A stretch of 17,412 nt of DNA, from positions 1 to 17,412 of the forward strand of contig JANMDK010000132.1 of NCBI GenBank assembly GCA_031376265.1, written 5' to 3'. The notes beneath the pieces were generated by a model. It was given only the letters and a program-made list of their open reading frames with translations, searched no databases and had not been told where the DNA came from. The DNA comes from SZAS-79 sp031376265. Its GTDB lineage: Bacteria; Pseudomonadota; Gammaproteobacteria; Burkholderiales; SG8-39. Made by a program: the position numbers and the translations under genes. Positions 5,602 to 12,800 of this stretch are shown one piece after another; position 1 is the first letter of the stretch; every line of letters starts with the position of its first letter.

Positions 5602-6768
5602 TCAGTAGGATTTAGGCAGTCCGAGCACGCGCTCCGCGATGAAGCACAACACGAGCTGGGGACTCACCGGTGCGATGCGGCCGATGAGCGACTCCCGAAG
5701 GTAGCGCTCCACGTGATACTCCTTGGCGTAGCCGTAGCCGCCATGCGTCATCACTGCCTGCTGGCAAGCGTCGAACCCAGCTTCTCCCGCGAGGTACTTG
5801 GCGGAGTTGGCCTCGGCGCCGGCCGGCTTGCCGTTGTCGTACAGCCACGCCGCCTTGAAGACCATGAGGTTCGCCGCCTCCAGCGCCATCCAGTTGGCCG
5901 CAAGCGGGTGCTGAATGCCCTGGTTCTGCCCAATGGGGCGGTCGAAAACGATGCGCTCCTTGGCGTACTGCGTGGCGCGATTCAGGGCGCAGCGGCCGAG
6001 GCCGACGGATTCGGAGGCGATCAGGATCCGCTCCGGGTTCATGCCGTGGAGAATGTACTGGAAGCCCTTGCCCTCCTCGCCGATGCGGTCGGCCTCGGGA
6101 ATCGGCATGCCGTCGAAGAACACCTGGTTCGAGTCGACGCACTTTCGGCCGAGCTTCTCGATCTCGCGCACTTCGACAAACTTCCGGTCGAAGTCGGTGT
6201 AGAAAAGCGTGAGGCCGTCGGCGGGTTTTTTACATTCCTCGATCGATGTGGTGCGCGCGAGCAGCAGGATCTTCTCCGCCACCTGCGCGGTCGAGATCCA
6301 GACTTTCTGGCCGGAAACGACGTACTTGTCGCCTTTCTTCTCGGCCTTCGTCTTGATGCGCGTGGTGTTGAGTCCGGTATTCGGCTCGGTCACGGCGAAG
6401 CAAGCGCGCTCCTCGCCGGCGATGAGGCCAGGCAGCATGCGCTTCTTCTGGTCGTCGGTGCCGAAGACGACCACGGGATTGAGGCCGAAGATGTTCATGT
6501 GCACCGCCGAGGCGCCCGAAAATCCGGCGCCCGACGCCGCGATGGTCTGCATCATGATCGCGGCCTCGGTGATTCCCAGCCCCGCGCCGCCATGCGACTC
6601 CGGCATCGCGATGCCCAGCCAACCGTCGCGCGCGAGCGCCTGGTGAAGCTCCGTTGGGAACCCGCCCTCCTTGTCCTTCTTGAGCCAGTAATCATCGCCA
6701 AACTGCGCGCAGATCTTGCCGATCGCCTCGCGGATCGCTTCCTGCTCCTGCGTGAATCCAAAGTCCAT
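5602..6768 (-). CDS. Acyl-CoA dehydrogenase
   Basis: A 388-residue FAD enzyme that alpha,beta-dehydrogenates an acyl-CoA and passes electrons to ETF. In order: the N-terminal helical domain (FTQEQEAIREAI); MPESHGGAGLGITEAAI (55-71); CFAVTEPNTG (123-132), a flavin and substrate strand; GQKVWISTAQVAEKILLLART (153-173); the C-terminal helical domain with KERIVFDRPIGQNQGIQHPLA (270-290) and THGGYGYAKEYHVERYLRES (341-360). The usual C-terminal 'YEGT' catalytic Glu is absent (GRIAPVSPQLVL, 363-374). E246 in GMNPERILIA aligns with the alternative base used by isovaleryl- and long-chain acyl-CoA dehydrogenases. A Shine-Dalgarno GGAG precedes the ATG by 4 nt, with a palindromic element immediately upstream of it. 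The substrate is unknown. Confidence 0.9.
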   Translation of the reverse strand: MDFGFTQEQEAIREAIGKICAQFGDDYWLKKDKEGGFPTELHQALARDGWLGIAMPESHGGAGLGITEAAIMMQTIAASGAGFSGASAVHMNIFGLNPVVVFGTDDQKKRMLPGLIAGEERACFAVTEPNTGLNTTRIKTKAEKKGDKYVVSGQKVWISTAQVAEKILLLARTTSIEECKKPADGLTLFYTDFDRKFVEVREIEKLGRKCVDSNQVFFDGMPIPEADRIGEEGKGFQYILHGMNPERILIASESVGLGRCALNRATQYAKERIVFDRPIGQNQGIQHPLAANWMALEAANLMVFKAAWLYDNGKPAGAEANSAKYLAGEAGFDACQQAVMTHGGYGYAKEYHVERYLRESLIGRIAPVSPQLVLCFIAERVLGLPKSY

Positions 6769-6780
6769 GTCGCTCCAATC

Positions 6781-6828
6781 GGGGACAGACCACGTTATTT
6801 CGCAGGGCGAAATAACGTGGTCTGTCCC
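6781..6828. repeat. REP-like perfect inverted repeat
   Basis: Two perfectly complementary 22-bp arms, 6782-6803 and 6807-6828, flank a 3-nt loop AGG (6804-6806). The arm begins GGGACAGACCACG and the mirror arm ends CGTGGTCTGTCCC. The element lies directly upstream of the acyl-CoA dehydrogenase Shine-Dalgarno. There is no T-run, so it is not a classical terminator. An extra copy of the arm nearby suggests a dispersed palindromic element. Confidence 0.85.
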
Positions 6829-6856
6829 TGTTTATCAGAGAAGTTTAGCCAAAATC

Positions 6857-6906
6857 AGGGACAGACCACGTTTGTTTCGCGAGCCGGCTCCGATCGGTTG
6901 CGAAAC
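6857..6906. repeat. Second, degenerate copy of the REP-like element
   Basis: The arm start GGGACAGACCACGTT recurs exactly at 6858-6872, followed by TGTTTCGC (6873-6880). GTTTCGC (6874-6880) can pair with GCGAAAC (6900-6906) across a 19-nt loop, leaving an eroded hairpin. Direct orientation to the left arm of the neighbouring palindrome, 76 bp apart, as in paired REP (BIME-like) arrangements. Confidence 0.6.
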
Positions 6907-6926
6907 GTCGTGAAAGGCGGACCGAG

Positions 6927-8093
6927 CTAGCCTGCGCGGACCGCGCCGGTCTTGAGCAGGTCGGCGATATCCGTGTCATCCATGCCGAGCTCGACGAGGA
7001 TCTCGCGCGTATGCTCGCCCGCCTTGGGCACCGGGCGGCGCAGGCTCCCACCGCGCTTGCCGTTGGCGTAGACGGGAAACATCGCGAATTTCTCGCCGCC
7101 GATTTCGGCGACATCCTGGCGCGCAACGATCTGCGGCAGCGATGCGGCCTCCGCCGGCGTCAGGCACATGTCGACCGGGACGTCGGCTTCTTCGAGCGAC
7201 TTGACCCACTCGGCGCCGGTTTTCATCGCGATGACCTGCTCGAGCCGCGCCGAAAGGGAATCGCCGTTGTCGCGTCGCAGGACGTCGGTCGCGTACTTTG
7301 CGTCCTGCAGATCGGGCGCAGCGCTGCCGACGGCCTTGACGAAGTTGTTCCAGAAATGGTCTTCGAGGATTCCAAGCGTCAGGCGCTTGCCATCCTTCGT
7401 CTCGAAGATGTCGTTGACCGGGAAGATGTGCGCCCTGGGATCGACGCCGTGGTTTAGCGAATGCCGCATCGCCGACCAGAAGAAACCGGCCTCGAAGAGC
7501 GACACATCGAGCTCCACGCCCTTGCCGGTCTTCGTGCGCTCGTATAACGCGGCCAGCACGGCAGCGGCAGCAGCGCTTCCGCCCCCCATGTCCGCGATCG
7601 GCAAGGACGAGCGCGATGGCGGCTTGAGCCACTGCCCGGGGAAAGACAGCCCGCCGCCCGCGGCGATGTAGTTGACGTCGTGGCCCGGCCGCTCGCGCCA
7701 CGGACCGGTCTGGCCGTATCCCGAGATCGAGCAATAAATGATCCGGGGGTTGTGGGCAGCGAGCGAGTGGTAGTCGATGCCGAGGCGCTTTGCCACGCCG
7801 GGGCGGAAGCCTTCGAGCGCAATATCCGCCTTTTCGGCCAGCTTGCGCACGACGAGCTTCGATTCCGGCGCCTTGAGGTTGATCGCGATCGAGCGCTTGT
7901 TGCGGTTCTCGGTGCGGAACTGCACCGGCACATAGCCGCGCCCCGGGTCGCCGTTGATCGCCTCGACCTTGATCACTTCCGCGCCGAGGTCGGCAAAGAT
8001 CGCCGAGCAGAACGGGCCGGGAACGAACATCGAGAAGTCGACGACGGTGATGCCGTCTAGGGGGAGCCAGGGATTGGGTTTCGCTTGGAGCAT
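6927..8093 (-). CDS. CaiB/BaiF family (class III) CoA transferase
   Basis: A 388-residue enzyme moving CoA between carboxylates. LDGITVVDFSMFVPGPFCSAIFADLGAEVIKVE (12-44) is the canonical N-terminal signature; SISGYGQTGPWRERPGHDVNY (122-142) holds the catalytic Asp139, which forms the mixed anhydride; a family C-terminal domain follows. Full length and no disrupted motif. It is the first gene of the minus-strand cluster and is followed, after a 158-bp gap holding REP-like palindromes, by acyl-CoA dehydrogenase, MaoC-like, GST and monooxygenase genes, so it probably activates the pathway's acid substrate. The start has only a weak Shine-Dalgarno (GAAAG). A possible promoter (TTTGAA, 16 bp, TAGAAT on the minus strand, roughly 8180-8150) precedes it; weak evidence. 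Confidence 0.9.
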   Translation of the reverse strand: MLQAKPNPWLPLDGITVVDFSMFVPGPFCSAIFADLGAEVIKVEAINGDPGRGYVPVQFRTENRNKRSIAINLKAPESKLVVRKLAEKADIALEGFRPGVAKRLGIDYHSLAAHNPRIIYCSISGYGQTGPWRERPGHDVNYIAAGGGLSFPGQWLKPPSRSSLPIADMGGGSAAAAAVLAALYERTKTGKGVELDVSLFEAGFFWSAMRHSLNHGVDPRAHIFPVNDIFETKDGKRLTLGILEDHFWNNFVKAVGSAAPDLQDAKYATDVLRRDNGDSLSARLEQVIAMKTGAEWVKSLEEADVPVDMCLTPAEAASLPQIVARQDVAEIGGEKFAMFPVYANGKRGGSLRRPVPKAGEHTREILVELGMDDTDIADLLKTGAVRAG

Positions 8094-8478
8094 AAATGTG
8101 TAACTTTCGATTATGTAGAGTCAATAAACACGCGGCTCACAGGCCAATTCTATTTCTTGTTTTGGCAATTCAAATTGAAATGTGATTCAGGTCGTGATAG
8201 CGGTCCTAGCGCAGGAATTTGCCCGGGTGGACCGGAGTCAGTCCCGCTCGTGGTCCCCACTTTTGCTTGATGAGAGCCCTGAAGCGGGTCAATCGATAAG
8301 CGATATTAAACTGTTCGCCTGCCGATTGGAGTCGGCCGCGCAACTCCAATCCGAAAACTGGGGATATCGCCGGCAAACGGTGATGGCTCACTCACCGAGC
8401 CACCGGGTTCGATACCATGCAGCGATGGAGCGCACTCCGGAATCCCTGATTTACGGTCCAGTACCGCTGTACCTGCCA
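8094..8478. other. Intergenic stretch, no supported gene
   Basis: This holds the presumed promoter region of the CoA transferase gene and a 9-bp hairpin at 8324-8351. The part nearest the CoA transferase (8094-8190) is AT-rich. On the minus strand a frame at 8206-8391 contains LTPVHPGKFLR (8239-8207) just before a stop. This recalls the N-terminal 'PxHPGEILREEF' of HigA-type antitoxins, but the match stops there and the rest does not fit. I consider the stretch non-coding or a decayed gene remnant. Confidence 0.5.
8324..8351. repeat. 9-bp inverted repeat
   Basis: GATTGGAGT (8324-8332) and ACTCCAATC (8343-8351) are perfect complements around a 10-nt GC-rich loop. No T-run follows on either strand. 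Its role is unknown; it could be part of a decayed element or an RNA hairpin. Confidence 0.5.
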
Positions 8479-8628
8479 ATGCCATCCCGTCGCTTGTGTC
8501 GAAGCTGCTCGCGTGCGCCTGGACCGATTCCGGACGAGCGGCTCTGGTGCTGCTCTGCTGGCCTCCGTCCGCAAGAGCACGGTGACTGTCGCTTCTACGA
8601 GCGTGACCCCGGCTCGGACGACGAGTGA
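8479..8628 (+). CDS. Putative 49-aa four-cysteine (zinc-ribbon-like) protein
   Basis: An open frame from ATG 8479 to TGA 8626-8628 encoding 49 residues with Cys7, Cys10, Cys24 and Cys37, in the pattern CRSC...LWCC...GDCRFYERDPGSDDE. Spacing Cx2C-x13-C-x12-C with 'WC' and a terminal 'C-x-x-YERxPGxDDE' resembles small proteobacterial proteins thought to bind zinc or form disulfides; I recognise the style but not a named family. It is convergent with the cyclase-FHA gene, 16 bp away. No Shine-Dalgarno is visible at this ATG, and the frame is open upstream to 8182, so the true start is uncertain. It could be a remnant of a longer gene. Confidence 0.35.
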   Translation: MPSRRLCRSCSRAPGPIPDERLWCCSAGLRPQEHGDCRFYERDPGSDDE

Positions 8629-8644
8629 ATCAAGCGCCGGACGA

Positions 8645-9628
8645 CTACCCCACCGACTCCACCACGAACTCCACCCGTTCGCCGGGATGTCCGGAGGTGT
8701 GGCCGAAGCAGATCACGCCGCGGCCGCTGAGCACCACCTGGCTGCGCTGGACGAGCGATTCGCTGGCGTCGCCAAAGGAAACGTACGAGCCGTTGAGGCT
8801 CACGTCCGTGTAGAAGAAGCTCCCGTTACGGTACTCGACGTAGCCGTGGCTGCGCGACGCGTCGCTCGAGACGATGCAGATGTCCGAGAACGGGTCGCGG
8901 CCGATCGTGAGGTGCTTGGCGCGCGGGCCCGCGATCCACTGCCTCGCCCCCACCCGCAGCAGTAGGCGCACGGCCTGCAGCGGCACCACGTTGGCCGGCT
9001 CGGTGAAGGTGGCTTCCGCATCGGCGACTTCGCGCCAGGCGATCTCCTCGACCTGGATCTGCTCGATGCGGCCGCGGATGTCGAGGGGCCCGAGCTTGCG
9101 CATCGACTGGCGCACCAGCGGCGAAATGCCCGGCGCGCTCGCAGTGGTGGTCAGGATCTGGCCGGCCTGCGCGAATGCCGTCAGGCGGCTGGCCACGTTG
9201 ACGGCGTCGCCGAAGACATCGCCGCCGCGCTCGAGGAAGCCGCCGGAATGCAGGCCCACGTGCATCGCCGGCTTGAACCCGCCCTGCACCTCACACTTGT
9301 CAACTACGACGAGCAGGTCGCGCGCCGCGCGCGCTGCGGCGTCCGCGGTGGGCAGGACGGCGAGGATCTCGTCGCCGATCGTCTTGATGACCCGGCCGCG
9401 ATGCGCCCGGATCGCCTTGTCGGCCATCGCGAGGAGACGGTCGATGAGTTCGCGCGCGGCCAGGTCGCCGAGCCGCTCGTGCATGAGCATGCTCTTGCTG
9501 ACGTCGGCGAACAGGATCGCGGCGCCCTTGCCGTCCTTGCGATGGACCTTGGGCAGGGTGATGTCCGGGCTGGCGCCGGCCATGGGGCCGTTTTCCGCGG
9601 TGGCGGGCTGCTTCACTATTCCGAGCAT
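8645..9628 (-). CDS. Class III adenylate cyclase fused to an FHA domain
   Basis: A 327-residue soluble protein. Residues about 36-200 form a class III cyclase domain: metal-binding Asp42 (ILFADVSKSM) and Asp86 (KTIGDEILAV), adenine-selecting Lys82 and Asp141, transition-state Asn144 and Arg148 (GDAVNVASRL). All are present, so it should make cAMP, and K/D rather than E/C argues against cGMP. Residues about 217-325 form an FHA domain with TIGRDPFSDI (241-250), DASRSHGYVEY (256-266) and SLNGSYV (277-283), expected to bind a phosphothreonine protein. No membrane segment or receiver is visible, so control may come through the FHA domain. A strong Shine-Dalgarno AAGGAG precedes the ATG. It lies 190 bp downstream of the RTX gene on the same strand; co-transcription is unclear. 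No kinase is in view. Confidence 0.9.
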   Translation of the reverse strand: MLGIVKQPATAENGPMAGASPDITLPKVHRKDGKGAAILFADVSKSMLMHERLGDLAARELIDRLLAMADKAIRAHRGRVIKTIGDEILAVLPTADAAARAARDLLVVVDKCEVQGGFKPAMHVGLHSGGFLERGGDVFGDAVNVASRLTAFAQAGQILTTTASAPGISPLVRQSMRKLGPLDIRGRIEQIQVEEIAWREVADAEATFTEPANVVPLQAVRLLLRVGARQWIAGPRAKHLTIGRDPFSDICIVSSDASRSHGYVEYRNGSFFYTDVSLNGSYVSFGDASESLVQRSQVVLSGRGVICFGHTSGHPGERVEFVVESVG

Positions 9629-9678
9629 GGGCTTCTCTCCTTGCCGGAGCCGCGCCTGTGGGCTGTGCGTCTTGGTCC

Positions 9679-9702
9679 GGTGCAGGTCGTTGAACCTGCA
9701 CC
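9679..9702. repeat. Hairpin between RTX and cyclase genes (9-bp stem)
   Basis: GGTGCAGGT (9679-9687) and ACCTGCACC (9694-9702) are perfect complements with a 6-nt loop CGTTGA. On the minus strand it lies between the RTX stop and the cyclase start, with no T-run after it. It may be a leader structure of the cyclase mRNA or an intergenic attenuator. Confidence 0.55.
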
Positions 9703-9705
9703 CTA

Positions 9706-9728
9706 CTTTTGGCAGAGGCCGCCAAAAG
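9706..9728. repeat. Adjacent hairpin (8-bp stem)
   Basis: CTTTTGGC (9706-9713) and GCCAAAAG (9721-9728) pair around a 7-nt loop, three bases from the preceding hairpin. On the minus strand it is the first strong structure after the RTX gene, but no U-tract follows, so intrinsic termination is doubtful. Confidence 0.5.
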
Positions 9729-9818
9729 GTTCAAACACTTTTTGACACATTTGGTGACGCAGTGCGCAATCGGGTTGTAACAGGTAGAGCGCGAGTGAGG
9801 AATATTTCACCAATTGCG

Positions 9819-12800
9819 CTACAGGCGCGTGAATCCCTCCTGAAGCCCGGAAAATGTCGACAACGAAGGCGCCTGCTGCCCGAAGGCCGGCAACGAAAGG
9901 GATTGCCTTCCCAAGGCTGTGGAAAGCGATGCAAGGAGGGACGTCGGCAACGCGGCGTCTGCAATCGGCGCGTCGCCGGCACCTGCAGCTTGCTCGAGGT
10001 GAAATTGCAGTAGCGCATTGGTCAATACCCAGCTGTTGATGCCCGGCGAGTTAGCCAAGGCCTGATCCTCGCGGGCTTGAACTCGCGCATAAATCTGGCT
10101 CGGGGCGTCGTTCTCGCGAGCAGGACCGGCCTGCCCCGAACTAAAGGCCTCAACGGCCTCGAGCAGTGTCTGCAGGTCGAGGGGCGCAGTGCTCCCGCTA
10201 CCGGCCCTGCCCGGCTGAAGGGCTTCGCTTTCATCCGGCGCGATTTCTGCGGTGAGCCCGCCGAATGAAGATCGAAATTCGAACCGCTGCGCGCCGGCGG
10301 CCAGGAATTCTGCGATCGCGTCGACCGCGGGAGTGTTGCTAGAGAAAATGGGTAAGACGTTCGAGACTGCATCGTCAATATCGAGCGTGGATACCACGAG
10401 CGGCAAATCCGGAAGCTCGACCGCGTTGTCGGGAAAGACGATGGGCGGCGTGGGTGCATTGACACCCTGCACGTCCTGAACGACCGGGGATGGGGCACCT
10501 TCCGCGCCGATGCCGGGCTCGACGGTTTCCTCGAAGTCCTCTTCTTCAAGGGTGACGCCGGTCAAGTCCAGCTCGAACGCCCGCAGCTCGGTCTGCGGCA
10601 AGAGCGGCAGGAGCTCGGCAAGCATTGCCGATGTCCCATCCGAAAAGCGAAGGCGCTCGATTCCCGGATCTCCCCGGCTTGCCCCAAGTATTTCGAGGCT
10701 GCCTCCGCCGAGGGTGAGCGTCAGGCCGGATTCGTCCAGTTCTACGGCCATTTCCGCAATGGAGATGCCCGGGCCGAAGCGGATTTCGTCCATCCCGGAC
10801 AGGTCCTCGATCACGTCGTCACCGTCGCCTCGGGCGTAATGGTAGGTGTCGTTGCCCGCGCCGCCAGCAAGATAGTCGTCGCCGCGTCCGCCGTACAGAT
10901 GGTCGTCGCCGTCGCCCGTGGCGATCACGTCGTCACCGCCGCCGCCCGCGCTGCGGTCGGAATGCTCGCTGTAGTCGAGGAGCTCGTCCGCAAAGTCGCT
11001 GCCGTAGTGGGCGCCTCCCCAGGCTTCGAACTGGGCTGAGGTCAGCACGCCGCCCGCCCTGAGATTCACAATGCGCTCGATCCGGTGCTCTGCGCCGACG
11101 AACCAGTTTTCGATCGCCAGCTCGCTGGAGGCCTCGACGCGATCCCAGGCCTCGAACTGTGAGCGAAAGACGAGGTCGCCTCCTTCCCGCGAGACCGTCC
11201 ACCCCTGCGTGCGCGCGGACGCATTGCGCATCGGCGCTTCTGCGAGCGTTGCCGGAAACGAAGACAGCCACGCGTCGACCTGTGCCACGTTCGGCAGGAT
11301 AACGTTGAACGTGTCGTTGCCCCCCGCATCGGAAATCGTGTTGAACTCGCCTGAGACGGTGTATTTGTCATCCCCGCTTCCGCCGTCCACGAATCCGTAG
11401 TCGGCTTGCACGACAATGACGTCATTCCCGGCGCCCCCAAAAACGAAGGCCCGGCCGGCTGCGCCCCCTTCGAAGCGACTGACGAAGACCGAAATCGTGT
11501 CGTCGCCGTTGCCGCCGTCAACTACCTCAAAACCGCCGGTTTCGTTGCTTACCTCAATGTAGTCATTGCCGGCGTCACCGGAAATGGTGTTGTAGGCGCC
11601 GCCTGAACCCGGAATCCAGCGGCCTTCCCTGGACAAGATCTCATCATTGCCCTCTCCTCCGTAAAGAATGTCGTTCCCGCCATCCTCGTCCCTGATCAGG
11701 TCGTCACCCGGACCGCCGTCGATGTTGTCGTCACCGGGACGCCCGAACAGCGCGGCGAGTTCGCCGAAGTAGGTTTTCAGGCCAAAATAAGACGGCTCGC
11801 CTCCCGAACGCCTGAACGCTTCATAGTCCCCGAATAGAATGTCGTCGCCCGGACCGCCCAAAATGTGATCCGAGCCGCTTCCCCCGACGATGTCGTCGTC
11901 GCCATCGCCGCCGTCGATGAAATCGTCGAACGTCCCGGATTCGCCCAGGACGCCCACCAGCGCATCCCGAAGGCTGCCCTGGACAAAGGAGCCATCGGCC
12001 AGGAGTTCGGCCGGAATGCCCGCGGAGAATTCGACGTTGATACGGATTGCGTCGTCGTAGGTGCGCTTGAACGCGCCCGACCCCGGCGGCAAATAGAGTG
12101 CGGAGCCGAACCCAGGCCCGGAATCCAGGTTGTAGACGAAGTCGTCGATTATGAATACGCCGGTACGTCCGGGCCTGGCGCCGGCGAAAATTTCCAGGGA
12201 AAACGCCAGGTAGTTGTCGCCCCAGATGCGATCGCTGCCTTGGCCGCCGAGAATGAAATCGTTTCCGCTGCCGCCGGAAAGGTAGGCGGAGGGAGTGGCA
12301 CCGGTCGAAGCCGTCGCATCGATGAAGTCGTCGCCGGCGCCCATCTCGTAGGGCATGGCGTAATGCGCTTCACTCCCGAAGATGGCGACGTCGTTGCCTG
12401 CCCGCCCGGCAATCGGCACACCGAGGTTCGTCGTATAGAAGTAATCGTCCCGCCGGCTGCCGAACGCCCTCACCACGAACGCTTCCGGCAGCGTGTTCGA
12501 ATTCGGATGGAACTCCGCCGGAAGCTCGGAGTTGAAGTACGAGTACTCCCCTGCGCTCTCCGGCGGCGTGTCGGGCTCGATCTCGCCTTCGAGGAGAATT
12601 CCCAAGGCGCCGTTCTCGAAGTCCTCGATACGAAGATTGCCGTCGATGAGAAGCGCGCACCCGCCGCCGCCTTCGTCGATGAGCTGGTAACGGGTCTTGT
12701 CGGGAGATTCGAAAATGCCTTCGGCGACCTTTGTGCCGCCAGAAAGGTTCCGGCCCCTGAAGCTGACGAGCCCCCTGCCGTCGAAATCGAGGATCGAGTC

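Noticed and set aside
6781..6828. Intrinsic terminator of the CoA transferase gene.
   Set aside because: No U-run follows the palindrome on the minus strand, and the duplicated arm nearby fits a repeat element better.
5206..6930. A 574-codon open frame on the plus strand.
   Set aside because: It is antisense to the MaoC-like and acyl-CoA dehydrogenase genes, whose motifs are intact, and its Arg/Leu/Ala-rich product looks like a shadow of GC-rich coding DNA.
8206..8391. Minus-strand frame with LTPVHPGKFLR resembling the start of HigA-type antitoxins.
   Set aside because: The similarity covers about eight residues, a stop follows at once, and neither an antitoxin HTH nor a HigB-like toxin is visible.
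8402..8418. GGGTTCGATACC, resembling a tRNA T-loop and the 3' part of tRNA-Val.
   Set aside because: Only seven bases match the tRNA-Val T arm and no acceptor or anticodon stems exist, so neither a tRNA nor an attachment site is supported.
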